NCBI RefSeq assembly: GCF_014635085.1
Contig: NZ_BMCH01000002.1
Location: 1 to 64,000, forward strand
Direction: 5' to 3'
Source of the DNA: Asaia siamensis
Lineage (GTDB): Bacteria > Pseudomonadota > Alphaproteobacteria > Acetobacterales > Acetobacteraceae
Length of the DNA: 64,000 nt
Shown here: piece by piece, positions 52,867 to 62,467 of the stretch
Numbering within the stretch: the stretch's first letter is position 1
Layout: each line of letters starts with the position of its first letter
Translations under genes and position numbers: made by a program
Notes under the pieces: generated by a model
The model's input: only the letters and a program-made list of their open reading frames with translations
What the model was told of the DNA's origin: nothing
Databases searched by the model: none

Positions 52867-55212
52867 TCAATAGGTTACGTTGATTTTTGCGCCAACAAAA
52901 CGGGGCAGGCCGGGAATGACGCCGTAGAAGGTGGCCTGTGTCCCGCCGGACAGCCAGTAGCGGCGGTCGGCAAGGTTCTGGCCATAGACGGTCAGCGACC
53001 AGTGTTGCTTGGGTGCGGCGAAGGTCAGGAAGGAGTTGACCAGGAAATAGGCAGGGGCGCGATAGATGCCGCCATCGCCAATATGCTGGGGCTGTGTCTG
53101 GGCACCGCGATAATTATAGTCGACATCGAAGGTCATGCGATAATCGCGGAACATGGGCCAGGTATAGACCGCGGCCCCGGACAGGGTGAGATTGGCCAGC
53201 CCCATATTATAGCCGTTGTAATTCGTATAAACGGGCGACCAGACACCCGTGGAGGCAAATTGGGCGGTCGTGGCGCTGCGGTTCAGGCTCTGGAACTGGG
53301 TGTAGACACCGTTCTGGTAGCCGAAATTCTGCGTGAGCGTCAGGCCATGAAACGGATGCGCCTCAATGTCGAATTCAGCGCCGTAGATATAGGAGCGAGG
53401 GGCGTTTACATAGCCACCGAGCACGCCATAGGGGGGCACCAGAATGCTGCCCAGAAGCTGCTGGTCGCGATAGTCATAATAGAAACCGGCCGCGTTGAAG
53501 CGCAGGCGACGGTCGAACAGCATCGACTTGAAACCACCCTCATAGGTCAGCACGGATTCAGGCTTGAAGGGGCGAAGCTGGTTGGCGTTTTGCGTGATAT
53601 TGGCTGAGAAACCGCCGGGCTTGAAGCCTTTCGAGAAGATGGCATAGCCCATGATATTGGGGGTTACCTGATATTGCAGGCCAACACGCCCGCCAAACTG
53701 GTTGGTCAGGGCACCGGCGCTGCCGAAATTGGTCTGTGCTGTGGCGAGGCCCGTGTTGAGATTAACGTTGGTGCTCGTCAGGTTGAGCATCTGTCGATCG
53801 TCTGATTCGTGATTGATGGCCCCGATCAGCGTGAGCTTGGGCAGGATGCGGTAGCTGAGCTGCACATACTGGTTGAAATTCTGCTGGTTCTGACGATACG
53901 AGGTTTCGTTCAGCGGCGTGGTGCCGGGCCGGTCGGAGCTGTCATACCAGAAGCTCTGGGCCATGCGGGCGCGGCTGTAATACATCCCCGTTTCCCAGTG
54001 GAAGCGCGCCTTCGGGTCGCGTGATTCCAGCTTGATCTCCTGAGAGAACACATTGGTCTGGTTATTGCGGAACATGTTGCCGTAAGACAGAACCGAGTTG
54101 GTCTGGTTGGTCAGTTCGTGTTCATCGACCATTTCATAGGCGCTTTGCGTCCACAGACGCGCCCAGCTGAAGTCTTTAGTATAGCGGATATTCGCGCCCC
54201 AGAAGAGATTGTCCTCACGCGGCTTCGGGTTATTGGCATTGATGCCGATAATTTTGGCAAAGCGCGGGTCCAGGCCCCAGGCGGTCTGATAGATGTCGTT
54301 CGTGACCGGCACGCCATAGGCATTGTAGAGATTATGCCCTGATGACGATTCAGACTGGTCGGTCGTCCAGTGGCCGCCAATATCAAGGCGTGAGGTCTCG
54401 TCGATCTGCCAGCGCAGCTTGCCACGCAATGCGCCGATATTGCTGTTGCCATAACCGACGCCCTGGCCGTTATGCTGGAAACCGCCTCCCGTGAGCGATT
54501 GCCCTGCAATACGATAGGAGACGCTGCGTGAGAGTGGGCCGGAGACGAAACCTTCGACACGATTGCGGCCGTAGCTCGCGATATCCTCGGTCAGGCCTGC
54601 GTGGAATGTCTGTGTCGGATCGCCCGTGTGAAAATTGATCTCGCCGCCCGTGGTTGACTGACCATGGGTAAAGCCCGAGGCACCGGGAGCGACCGAGATA
54701 TCATCCATATCGAACAGCATGCCGGTGGTCATGATGCTGACCGGATAGGCGACACCATCGACATAAGGCATGACCGACGGTGTGTTGTTCTGGGTAAAAT
54801 CCATCAGCCCGACGCCGCGCAGGGCAAAATTGAGAGCGGCGCTGCCAAAGCTCGGCTGAATGGTCAGGTTGGGGGCGACGCGCACGATATCGGTCAACTG
54901 CCGAACGTTGCGATTCTGCAACTCCTGACGCGACAGGATGGTTTCGGAATGGGCGTTGTGCTGGCCGGCGCTGGTTACGCCGCGACGGGCGGCAACCTGA
55001 ACCGTTTCGCTGCCGCCATTGAGCGGCGCATGAGAGCGGGCCTTGCCATGTGTCGCGGTCTTTGTGTGCGTGGATGCAGGGGCGGCCTGTGCCGTAACAC
55101 CAGCCAGAAGAAACGGCGACGCCACAATGGTGGAAACGAGCAGAATTGTCCGACAGGACATCATGCGCGAGGGGCGATGGCTCTTCATGGGGGACATGGG
55201 CGGCTCCGACAT
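52867..55212 (-). CDS. TonB-dependent receptor of the symporter/Ldh2 operon
   Basis: About 781 residues. The chosen ATG gives MSEPPMSPMKSHRPSRMMSC followed by a hydrophobic signal segment ending VTAQAAPA. The frame is open upstream, but that part covers the promoter. The plug starts near residue 80 (LSRQELQNRNVRQLTDIVRV, LNFALRGVGLMDFTQNNTPS) and the barrel ends PRFVGAKINVTY. It is related to receptors for non-iron substrates (sugars, organic acids) and has no Fur box. Its operon partners and the divergent GntR regulator point to a carboxylate or hydroxy-acid ligand. Confidence 0.9.
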   Translation of the reverse strand: MSEPPMSPMKSHRPSRMMSCRTILLVSTIVASPFLLAGVTAQAAPASTHTKTATHGKARSHAPLNGGSETVQVAARRGVTSAGQHNAHSETILSRQELQNRNVRQLTDIVRVAPNLTIQPSFGSAALNFALRGVGLMDFTQNNTPSVMPYVDGVAYPVSIMTTGMLFDMDDISVAPGASGFTHGQSTTGGEINFHTGDPTQTFHAGLTEDIASYGRNRVEGFVSGPLSRSVSYRIAGQSLTGGGFQHNGQGVGYGNSNIGALRGKLRWQIDETSRLDIGGHWTTDQSESSSGHNLYNAYGVPVTNDIYQTAWGLDPRFAKIIGINANNPKPREDNLFWGANIRYTKDFSWARLWTQSAYEMVDEHELTNQTNSVLSYGNMFRNNQTNVFSQEIKLESRDPKARFHWETGMYYSRARMAQSFWYDSSDRPGTTPLNETSYRQNQQNFNQYVQLSYRILPKLTLIGAINHESDDRQMLNLTSTNVNLNTGLATAQTNFGSAGALTNQFGGRVGLQYQVTPNIMGYAIFSKGFKPGGFSANITQNANQLRPFKPESVLTYEGGFKSMLFDRRLRFNAAGFYYDYRDQQLLGSILVPPYGVLGGYVNAPRSYIYGAEFDIEAHPFHGLTLTQNFGYQNGVYTQFQSLNRSATTAQFASTGVWSPVYTNYNGYNMGLANLTLSGAAVYTWPMFRDYRMTFDVDYNYRGAQTQPQHIGDGGIYRAPAYFLVNSFLTFAAPKQHWSLTVYGQNLADRRYWLSGGTQATFYGVIPGLPRFVGAKINVTY

Positions 55213-55236
55213 CGGTATTTCCCGTATGGGCAAGAC

Positions 55237-55258
55237 TTGTATACTAACTAGAATACAA
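55237..55258. promoter_or_regulatory. Inverted repeat, likely GntR-family operator
   Basis: Arms TTGTAT (55237-55242) and ATACAA (55253-55258) separated by ten bases; the left arm continues as TTGTATAC. FCD-type GntR proteins bind TTGTATACAA-like sites. It is 25 bases upstream of the receptor start, in the divergent region with the GntR gene. Confidence 0.65.
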
Positions 55259-55373
55259 ACTGGAACAGTTCCACAACGAAATGAAAAATTTGTGAAAACT
55301 GCGTCTGACTGTTGCTGGTCCGATACGATGTAACCCGCTTGCCTTGGGTCTTTCCCCAGCGCATAAAACACTC

Positions 55374-56066
55374 ATGCAGCATCAGAAACTCGACCCGGAA
55401 CGTGCCAGCGGCCTCGTGATCGAGGAGCGTATCATTCACGCCGTGCTTTCAGGCCGAATCGCCCCAGGCGAGCGCTTTGGCGAGAAAGAGGTCGGCGAGA
55501 TCTTCGGGGTGTCGCGCACGCTGGTGCGCGAGGCGATGATACGCCTCAGTAGCCGAGGGCTGGTCGATGTCTCACCGCGTCGCGGCTGGTTCGTCATCGA
55601 GCCGACCGTGGCTGAGGCGCGTGAAATCATCGAGGCCAGACGTGCGGTCGAGACAGGGCTGATCATGGATCACGCCCTCGTCTCGCCAGAAGCCATAGCG
55701 CGGTTGCGGGCGCATCACGAGGCCCAGCAAGGGGCTATTGCCGGACAGGATCTGGCGAGGCGCTCCTATCTGCTCGGCCATTTTCATGTGCATATGGCCA
55801 ATGTGCTGGGGAATTCGGTTCTGGCCGATATTCTGGAAAATCTGACGGCGCGCACCGTGCTGATTTCTGCCCTGTATCAATCCGAAGAAGACGCCCAGCA
55901 TTCCTGCAACGATCATGGCGAGTTGATTTCGGCCATGGAGCGCGGGGATAGGGAAGAGGCCATACGCATCACGCAGGACCATCTGGTGCATCTCGAAAAA
56001 GCCCTGCGCAATCGCGCAAGAAGCAATCGCCATACCGGGTTGAGTGGCGCACTGGCCGAGTCATGA
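55374..56066 (+). CDS. GntR-family regulator, FCD subfamily
   Basis: About 230 residues. It has an N-terminal winged helix (VIEERIIHAVLSGRIAPGER, GEIFGVSRTLVREAMIRLSS, SPRRGWFVIEP). The all-helical FCD ligand domain has metal-binding aspartate/histidines (HFHVHMANVLGNS, CNDHGELISAMERGD). FCD regulators usually sense carboxylates. It is divergent from the receptor-symporter-dehydrogenase operon, with a palindromic site between, so it most likely represses that operon and itself. An upstream in-frame TTG at 55344 was rejected for the ATG. Confidence 0.9.
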   Translation: MQHQKLDPERASGLVIEERIIHAVLSGRIAPGERFGEKEVGEIFGVSRTLVREAMIRLSSRGLVDVSPRRGWFVIEPTVAEAREIIEARRAVETGLIMDHALVSPEAIARLRAHHEAQQGAIAGQDLARRSYLLGHFHVHMANVLGNSVLADILENLTARTVLISALYQSEEDAQHSCNDHGELISAMERGDREEAIRITQDHLVHLEKALRNRARSNRHTGLSGALAES

Positions 56067-56071
56067 CCAAC

Positions 56072-56095
56072 CCCGCCCTGTCATGCCAGGGCGGG
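56072..56095. terminator. Convergent terminator hairpin
   Basis: CCCGCCCTG, six-base loop, CAGGGCGGG between the converging GntR and siderophore-receptor genes. It could serve both directions; there is no T-run. Confidence 0.6.
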
Positions 56096-56126
56096 CAGGA
56101 TCAGGGCGAGCGGTGTCAGCGACGGG

Positions 56127-58244
56127 TCAGAGCCGTCCGTCGATTGTAAAGCCGAAGGCGCGCGGCTGGCCGATCTGGGCCTGAAGGCCAGCCCAGTTGG
56201 TGCGGCCACTGAACAGGATGTTCTCGTTGGTCAGGTTCTTGCTGTAGAACCGTATCGTATAATGGCGTGTGCGATAGCCTATATGGGCATTGAGCACATT
56301 GTAGTCTCCCGCTACCAGCCCCGTGCCGCTTTCCACCTGCGAGGTATAGCTGCCGACGCGGTTGAAATTCGCCCCCATGAACAGGCCATTTCTGAAGCTT
56401 TTTTCGACACCGATATTGAGTGTTGCCGAGGGGGCATTGCTGAATTTCTTACCTTCGACTGAACGATAGGCTGCAGGGGCATCAAGAATCTTGGTGTCCA
56501 GAAGGCCAAGTCCGCCGAAAAACTCGAGGGTTTTCGTGGCATGGTAAATCGCCTCGAGCTCGAGGCCCAGACTGCGCCCATGCGGGATATTGACGAAGGT
56601 ATAGTTCAGCAGATCCTGATAATCGTGATAGTCATTGTAAAACAGATTGGTGTTCAGGCTCAGCTTGCGGTCCAGCAGTTCGGTATGGCCGCCAAGCTCA
56701 TAGGTCGTCACCGTTTCCTTCCCGTACTGATAATAGGTGCCGTTATCCCAGTCGATGGCCCCGCCGCCCGGGTTATAGCCGCGTCGTACGGTAAAACTTG
56801 CGCTCGTTACCGGGGTGAAGCTGTAGCTCAACCCACCTTTTGGCAGGAACATGGTCGTGCCGGCATTGAGCGCGACCTTGCCCCATGAGAGGGCAACATT
56901 GCGTGCCTGTTCTTCTCGTTCGACGCGCGCGCCCGCAATCAGGCTCAGCCCGCCGACAAGATGAAGTGTGCCGTCGACATAGCCTGCATAGGTGCGTTCG
57001 GCGTCAGGGCCATTCACGCCCATATCCGATCGGATATTCTGGTCGCGGTTGAAATAATAGAACCCGGCGACACCATTGAAACGACTCTGCGCCGGGGCAA
57101 GAACGAGCCTGTCCTCGACCGTATTGTTCTGCTCGCGCAAGGCCAGATGGCCAAGGCTGTTGGCGCTGCCGATAGCGTTACCCTGATGGAACAGCGCGTC
57201 ATACCAGACATGGCCATAGGTCAGTTCATTGGTCAGGGAAGGAGAGATCCGGTAACTGGCGCGCAGGCTTGCCTGATCGATGCTCGAATCCGAGATGCGC
57301 GTGTTCATATCCGCATTATCGAAGCGATAGCGAAACAGGTCGGGTCCCGTAGCGGTGTAGAGATATTCGCCGTGCTGTTCGCGGTGCCAGCCCATGAGCG
57401 TGACCTTGAGAGCAGGCAGGATCTTCGGTGTCCAGAGCAGCTTGCCGCGTATCGAGGTCTGGCTCACTTCATGCGGATTGAACGGCCAACCGCTTCCCGG
57501 ATAGCGGATGTAGCTGTCGCCGCGCACGCCGTCTGTCGTGAGGCGAAAAGCCAGCTCATCCTTGATGATCGGGCCGGATAGCAGCCCGGCAAAAACACCT
57601 TTGCTGCCTGCGCTTTCATAACCGCCCCTGACGCCAGCCTGCCAGTACTGCGTCGGTGCTTTGGAATTCAGCGTGATGGCGCCTCCTATGGCGTTTCGGC
57701 CCTGTGTCGTGGCCTGAGGGCCGCGCAGCACGCTCACCTGATCCATATCCCAGGTTCCGGCATCGACATAACGCTGGCCTGAATAGGTTTCGGGCAGGCC
57801 ATCGATAATGGTCGCCGTTCTGGGGCGACTGCCTGACATCAGGCTGAAAATACCACCTGCCGCGCCAGAGCCCGTCACGCCACGTATTGTCGGGATGTCG
57901 GCAGCATTGCCGATCATGTTGGGCACGCGATTGACCACGTCATAAAGCGACCGGTATTCGCTTGCGTCGAGATGACGCAGGACCGTTACGGCGCTGTTCG
58001 TGTTCTTCAGGTGGTCGAGCTTGTCGCCAACAACCACGATCGTCTCGGTCGGGTTTCCACTGTCATTATTGCGTGGCGCTTCCTTTTTACTGCCTTGCTG
58101 CGAGGTGGAAGCCGTTTTCCTGTTCTCTTCTTCGGCCTGCGCCGTATCGGGAAGACAGAGAGCGCCACTCACCAGGGCGAGCAGCAGGGTGCCGGCTATC
58201 GGGATATTCCGGCCTCGTGACAGAACAGCAGGACAGGGGGGCAT
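56127..58244 (-). CDS. TonB-dependent siderophore-type receptor
   Basis: About 705 residues with a signal peptide (GTLLLALVSGALCLPDTAQA). The plug has ETIVVVGDKLDHLKNTNSAV, IRGVTGSGAAGG, VSVLRGPQATTQGRNAIGGA and the barrel ends PRAFGFTIDGRL. The ATG at 58244 is preferred to a GTG six codons earlier. A strong Fur box covers the promoter, so it is iron-regulated and very likely takes up a ferric siderophore; which one is unknown. No siderophore synthesis genes are in the window. Confidence 0.9.
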   Translation of the reverse strand: MPPCPAVLSRGRNIPIAGTLLLALVSGALCLPDTAQAEEENRKTASTSQQGSKKEAPRNNDSGNPTETIVVVGDKLDHLKNTNSAVTVLRHLDASEYRSLYDVVNRVPNMIGNAADIPTIRGVTGSGAAGGIFSLMSGSRPRTATIIDGLPETYSGQRYVDAGTWDMDQVSVLRGPQATTQGRNAIGGAITLNSKAPTQYWQAGVRGGYESAGSKGVFAGLLSGPIIKDELAFRLTTDGVRGDSYIRYPGSGWPFNPHEVSQTSIRGKLLWTPKILPALKVTLMGWHREQHGEYLYTATGPDLFRYRFDNADMNTRISDSSIDQASLRASYRISPSLTNELTYGHVWYDALFHQGNAIGSANSLGHLALREQNNTVEDRLVLAPAQSRFNGVAGFYYFNRDQNIRSDMGVNGPDAERTYAGYVDGTLHLVGGLSLIAGARVEREEQARNVALSWGKVALNAGTTMFLPKGGLSYSFTPVTSASFTVRRGYNPGGGAIDWDNGTYYQYGKETVTTYELGGHTELLDRKLSLNTNLFYNDYHDYQDLLNYTFVNIPHGRSLGLELEAIYHATKTLEFFGGLGLLDTKILDAPAAYRSVEGKKFSNAPSATLNIGVEKSFRNGLFMGANFNRVGSYTSQVESGTGLVAGDYNVLNAHIGYRTRHYTIRFYSKNLTNENILFSGRTNWAGLQAQIGQPRAFGFTIDGRL

Positions 58245-58266
58245 TGAAGAGGGGCCTTTCACTTAT

Positions 58267-58305
58267 TTTATTAATAATGATAATGAGAATCATTATTAAT
58301 AAAAG
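58267..58305. promoter_or_regulatory. Fur box in an extended inverted repeat
   Basis: GATAATGAGAATCATTATT (58280-58298) matches the 19-bp Fur consensus at 17 positions. It sits in a perfect inverted repeat with 16-bp arms (58267-58282 and 58290-58305) around AATGAGA, long enough for two Fur dimers. It is 23 bases upstream of the receptor ATG. Confidence 0.93.
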
Positions 58306-58505
58306 GTATTAGCCCTTTCCATGCCTGCAGATCTGTCAATTTGGCATAACTTGTTGCGAAGAAGACACGAGGCAGGAACCGGCACAGAAGGAGGTAGCAG
58401 CCCGTGTCCGGTGGCGGACAGGCGCGGTATTGACAGGTAATTCCTGTTACTGATCGTAGGACAAACAATTACACCTTGAATTACCGGGGCAGTAAGGCTG
58501 GGCGC

Positions 58506-59558
58506 ATGACGATCCTGCCCGCCTCCTCCCTGATGACCGATCTGAATTTCGCCGCGACCCTGTCGTCTCGGCCACTGCCGCATCCGGTCTTCGGGCGTGA
58601 TCTTCGGGTAGGCACCCGCGCATCGCCTCTGGCGCTTGTTCAGGCACGCAGCTTCATGGCGCAGCTGGGCGAGACTTTTCCGCTTCTGGAAATATTCGGC
58701 TCCCTGCAGGAGTGCCGAATCTCGACGAAAGGCGACCGTGATCAGGTCAGGCGACTGGCCGAAATCGGAGGGAAGGGGCTTTTCTCGAAAGAGATCCACG
58801 AAGCCCTGCGTGCTGGCGAGATCGATTTTGCCGTTCACAGCCTCAAGGATCTGGAAACCTTTTTGCCCGATGATCTGGTGCTGGACTGCACGCTCAGGCG
58901 TGAAGACCCGCGTGATGCTCTTGTGCTGCGCGATCGCAATGCCGTGCAGCCTGGTCAGGACCCGCTGGATTGCCTGCCGAAAGGAGCCGTTATCGGATGT
59001 GCCTCTGTCAGACGTCAGGCGCAGATTCTCGCCAGAAGACCCGATCTGCGATTCTGCCTCATAAGAGGCAATGTGCAGACGCGGCTGCGTAAGCTGGAAG
59101 AGGGGGCATGCGATGCCACGTTGCTGGCTCTTGCCGGGCTGAACCGTCTGGGCATGGCCGCGCGGGCTGATGTGGTTTTCGAGCCTGATGACATGCTCCC
59201 CGCCTGCGGGCAGGGCATTATCGGTATCACCCTGCGCCGCCGCGACACCGGGCTGCGCAAGCTCATGACGGCAATCGAAGATCCGGCAACCCGTCTGGCT
59301 GCAACGGCAGAGCGCGCCTTGCTCGAGGCGCTGGACGGGTCATGCCGCACGCCCATCGGCGGCTTTGCCAGGCTCGAGAACGGGCGTCTGGTGCTGCACG
59401 GGCTGATCGCTGCCGAAGATGGCAGCGTCGTGGTGCGGCGAGAGATTGCCGGTCTGCCGGAAGAGGCGTCGGCGCTCGGGGCCGAAATGGGCGCCATGCT
59501 GCGCCGGGACACGCCAGCCGCTGTTTTCTCCCGGCTGATCGGTCAGCCGGGGTGGTAG
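58506..59558 (+). CDS. hemC: Porphobilinogen deaminase (hydroxymethylbilane synthase)
   Basis: Joins four porphobilinogens into hydroxymethylbilane for haem and sirohaem. The 350-residue protein has VGTRASPLALVQA, the catalytic aspartate block GLFSKEIHEAL, HSLKDLETFLPDDLVLDCTL, RRQAQILARRPDL and GNVQTRLRKL. The dipyrromethane cofactor cysteine is in LDGSCRTPIGG. It is longer than E. coli HemC because of about 40 extra N-terminal residues; a second start at MTDLNF (58533) would trim them. It diverges from the Fur-controlled receptor, and a haem enzyme operon lies downstream. Confidence 0.94.
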   Translation: MTILPASSLMTDLNFAATLSSRPLPHPVFGRDLRVGTRASPLALVQARSFMAQLGETFPLLEIFGSLQECRISTKGDRDQVRRLAEIGGKGLFSKEIHEALRAGEIDFAVHSLKDLETFLPDDLVLDCTLRREDPRDALVLRDRNAVQPGQDPLDCLPKGAVIGCASVRRQAQILARRPDLRFCLIRGNVQTRLRKLEEGACDATLLALAGLNRLGMAARADVVFEPDDMLPACGQGIIGITLRRRDTGLRKLMTAIEDPATRLAATAERALLEALDGSCRTPIGGFARLENGRLVLHGLIAAEDGSVVVRREIAGLPEEASALGAEMGAMLRRDTPAAVFSRLIGQPGW

Positions 59559-59652
59559 GACGCCGCTGTGAAGTGGGGTTTTTCCTATAAGAGATATAAT
59601 TACAATCGGTTTGATAAATAACAATACTGAAAATAAACCGGGAACCACAATA

Positions 59653-59678
59653 ATGATCCTCAAAATCAGGAGGATCAT
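59653..59678 (+). promoter_or_regulatory. Hairpin in the katG leader
   Basis: ATGATCCTC, eight-base loop, GAGGATCAT forms a perfect 9-bp stem that ends 24 bases before the katG ATG, close to its CAGGGAG ribosome binding site. It could be an operator for a dimeric regulator or an mRNA element. Confidence 0.55.
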
Positions 59679-59702
59679 AGAGAATACTCAGGGAGTAATG
59701 AA

Positions 59703-61958
59703 ATGAAGCTTCTGAAGTTCGGGATGGCAGCGCTGATCGCTTCCACCACATTGACCACGCTGCCTTCTTCAGCCCGTGCAGACGGCATCGAGAAGCCCCA
59801 TGAGTTCTATTGGCCGACCCGCCTCAGCCTGGCACCGCTGCGTCTGCATGCAGCAGAATCGAACCCCTATGGCGGCGATTTCGATTATCCGCGTGCTTTC
59901 CAGAAGCTGGATCTGAATGCGGTCAAGGCTGATATCCGCAAAACACTTACCCAGTCGCAGCCCTGGTGGCCTGCAGACTACGGCACCTATGCGCCGTTCT
60001 TCGTGCGTATGGCCTGGCATGCCGCTGGCACCTATCGCGCCATGGATGGTCGCGGCGGTGAGGAAGGTGGCGAGCAGCGCTTCGAGCAGCTGAACAGCTG
60101 GCCCGACAATGCAAGCCTGGACAAGGCGCGTCGTCTGCTCTGGCCGGTAAAGAAGAAATATGGTCGTGACCTGTCCTGGGGCGATCTGATGGTGCTGACG
60201 GGTAACGTCGCCCTCGAATCCATGGGCTTCAAGACACTCGGTTTTGCCGGTGGTCGTGCCGATGACTGGGAATCAGAGCTAGTCTACTGGGGCCCCGGCA
60301 CCCAGTTCGGCGCATCGAACGTGGACTCGCAGATCAAGAAGTCCAGCGTCGAGCCCGGCGGTCATCTCCCCAAGCCTCTGGCCTCCACCACCAAGGGCCT
60401 GATTTACGTCAACCCGGAAGGCCCGAACGGCGTGCCTGACCCGGCAGCGGCTGCCCAGATGATCCGCCTCGCTTTCGGCCGTATGGCCATGAATGATGAA
60501 GAGACTGTGGCGCTGATCGCTGGTGGCCATACCTTCGGCAAGGCTCATGGTGCCGCTTCGGCCACGAAATGCGTCGGTGTTGCGCCGGCTGCCGCACCGG
60601 TCGAGCAGCAGGGCCTCGGCTGGGCCAATCACTGCGTGCAGGGCAAGCTGAAGGCGACCGACGCCATCACCAGCGGTCTTGAAGGCGCGTGGTCGGCTGA
60701 TCCGATCCACTTCACCTCGCAGTATCTCGACAATCTGCTGGGCCATGAGTGGGTCAAGACCAAGAGCCCCGCTGGTGCCATCCAGTGGATGCCCAAGGAT
60801 GCGGAAAACATCGTGCCGGACGCCAGCGATCCGAACAAGGCGCATCCGCTCATGATGTTCACGACCGATATCGCGCTCAAGACCGATCCGTCCTATCACG
60901 AGATCATCACACGCTGGGCGGCTCATCCCGAGCAGTTTGCCGATGCTTTTGCCCATGCCTGGTTCAAGCTGACGCATCGTGATCTGGGGCCGAAATCGCG
61001 TTACTTCGGGCCTGAAGTCCCGGTTGCCGATTTCCTGTGGCAGGACCCGCTTCCCGCTGCGCAGGGGGCAACGATCAATCAGGCTGATATCCGCGAGCTG
61101 AAGAAAGCCATCGCCTCTTCGGGTATCTCCGAGCGTGACCTGATCAAGACCGCCTGGGCTTCTGCCGCGTCGTTCCGCACGTCCGACCATCGTGGGGGTG
61201 CCAATGGTGCCCGTATCCGTCTGGCACCCGAGAATGACTGGGCTGTCAATGATCCGGCCGATCTGAAAATCGTTCTGCCGAAGCTCGAGGCCGTGCAGAA
61301 GCACTTCAACAGTGCCAACCACCATGGTCGCAAGGTCTCGCTGGCCGATGTGATCGTGCTGGCCGGCAATGTCGGTGTCGAACAGGCCGCGAAGAAGGCT
61401 GGTGTCAGCCTCGACCTGCCTTTCGCACCGGGTCGTGTGGATGCCGGGCCGGAGCAGACCGACAAGCAGAGCTTTGCCCTGCTGGAGCTGAGCGCCGATG
61501 CTTTCCGCAACTACTATCGTGCGGAGCAGGATGAGAAGTCTCCTACTGAGATGCTGGTCGACCGTGCGGGTAATCTCGATCTGACAGTGCCTGAAATGAC
61601 GGTGCTGCTGGGTGGTCTGCGTGTGCTGGATATCAACACGGCGCATTCAGAGCAGGGTGTTCTGACGACCCGCCCCGGCGCACTGAGCAACGACTTCTTT
61701 GTCAACCTGCTCGACATGTCGACGCGTTGGGAGAAGTCGGCTTCTCAGCCTGGTGTCTATGACGGGTTCGATCGCGAGACGAACAAGCAGCGCTGGACGG
61801 CCTCGTCTGTCGATCTGGTCTTCGGTGCCAGCTCCGAATTGCGGGCCGTGGCTGAAGTCTATGCGTCTGATGATGCACAGGCCAAGTTCGTGACCGATTT
61901 CGCCAAGGCCTGGACCAAGGTGATGACGCTCGATCGCTTCGATCTGCACCGCAACTGA
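59703..61958 (+). CDS. katG: Exported catalase-peroxidase KatG
   Basis: A 751-residue bifunctional haem enzyme that removes hydrogen peroxide. Distal residues R102, W105, H106 ([12 protein letters not shown]), the tyrosine of LIYVNPEGP that joins the Met-Tyr-Trp adduct and the proximal histidine in [11 protein letters not shown] are all present. The C-terminal haem-free half ([31 protein letters not shown]) is complete. Unusually, it starts with a Sec signal peptide ([24 protein letters not shown]), so it should act in the periplasm like KatP of pathogenic E. coli. Pseudoazurin and cytochrome b561 genes follow, suggesting a shared envelope role. Confidence 0.96.
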   Translation: MKLLKFGMAALIASTTLTTLPSSARADGIEKPHEFYWPTRLSLAPLRLHAAESNPYGGDFDYPRAFQKLDLNAVKADIRKTLTQSQPWWPADYGTYAPFFVRMAWHAAGTYRAMDGRGGEEGGEQRFEQLNSWPDNASLDKARRLLWPVKKKYGRDLSWGDLMVLTGNVALESMGFKTLGFAGGRADDWESELVYWGPGTQFGASNVDSQIKKSSVEPGGHLPKPLASTTKGLIYVNPEGPNGVPDPAAAAQMIRLAFGRMAMNDEETVALIAGGHTFGKAHGAASATKCVGVAPAAAPVEQQGLGWANHCVQGKLKATDAITSGLEGAWSADPIHFTSQYLDNLLGHEWVKTKSPAGAIQWMPKDAENIVPDASDPNKAHPLMMFTTDIALKTDPSYHEIITRWAAHPEQFADAFAHAWFKLTHRDLGPKSRYFGPEVPVADFLWQDPLPAAQGATINQADIRELKKAIASSGISERDLIKTAWASAASFRTSDHRGGANGARIRLAPENDWAVNDPADLKIVLPKLEAVQKHFNSANHHGRKVSLADVIVLAGNVGVEQAAKKAGVSLDLPFAPGRVDAGPEQTDKQSFALLELSADAFRNYYRAEQDEKSPTEMLVDRAGNLDLTVPEMTVLLGGLRVLDINTAHSEQGVLTTRPGALSNDFFVNLLDMSTRWEKSASQPGVYDGFDRETNKQRWTASSVDLVFGASSELRAVAEVYASDDAQAKFVTDFAKAWTKVMTLDRFDLHRN

Positions 61959-61979
61959 GCTTCTGACGAAGCAGATTCA

Positions 61980-62001
61980 CGCCAGCGCCACGGTGCTGGC
62001 G
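61980..62001 (+). terminator. Intercistronic hairpin between katG and pseudoazurin
   Basis: CGCCAGC, eight-base loop, GCTGGCG in the 60-base gap. It is more likely an attenuator or stabiliser than a full terminator, since the next gene has its own strong ribosome binding site right after it. Confidence 0.45.
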
Positions 62002-62018
62002 GGTCAGGAGAGTAGACC

Positions 62019-62456
62019 ATGTCCAGAATGATACGTGCTCTGGCGCTCTGCGCCGCCATGATGCCTCTCGCCGCTCAGGCTGCGACGGTAGAAGTGAAGA
62101 TGCTGTCTCACGCTGCCAATGGTGGCCGGGGCTTCGAACCCGCCATCGTGCATATCCAGCCCGGCGATACGGTGCATTTCATTGCCAGCGATCCGGGGCA
62201 TAACGCCCAGTCCATTACCGGCATGATCCCCGATGGGGCCACCCCGTTTGCCGGTCAGATGGGGCATGATCTCAGCGTGACGTTCTCCAAGCCGGGTCTC
62301 TACGGTTATAAATGCCTGCCGCATTATTTCCTGGGCATGGTCGGGATGGTCGTGGTGGACAAGCCGGTGAATGAGGCCGCAGCCAAGGCCGTTTCACAAC
62401 CGGGTGCGGCGAAGATCCGCTTTGATCAGCTTTTCGCTCAGCTCGATCACTCCTGA
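62019..62456 (+). CDS. Pseudoazurin (type 1 copper protein)
   Basis: A 145-residue periplasmic cupredoxin with a signal peptide (RALALCAAMMPLAAQA). Copper ligands are H61 (DPGHNAQS), C99, H102 and M107 (KCLPHYFLGMVGM), with the same spacing as in known pseudoazurins. A 20-residue C-terminal extension follows the barrel. In other bacteria it shuttles electrons to nitrite or nitrous oxide reductases, but no denitrification gene is here. Between katG and cytochrome b561, it may carry electrons in peroxide defence. Confidence 0.93.
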   Translation: MSRMIRALALCAAMMPLAAQAATVEVKMLSHAANGGRGFEPAIVHIQPGDTVHFIASDPGHNAQSITGMIPDGATPFAGQMGHDLSVTFSKPGLYGYKCLPHYFLGMVGMVVVDKPVNEAAAKAVSQPGAAKIRFDQLFAQLDHS

Positions 62457-62467
62457 GAGCGGATGCC

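Noticed and set aside
60279-61646. Long open frame of 455 codons antisense to katG
   Set aside because: It lies entirely inside katG, has no family resemblance and reflects GC-rich codon bias on the opposite strand.
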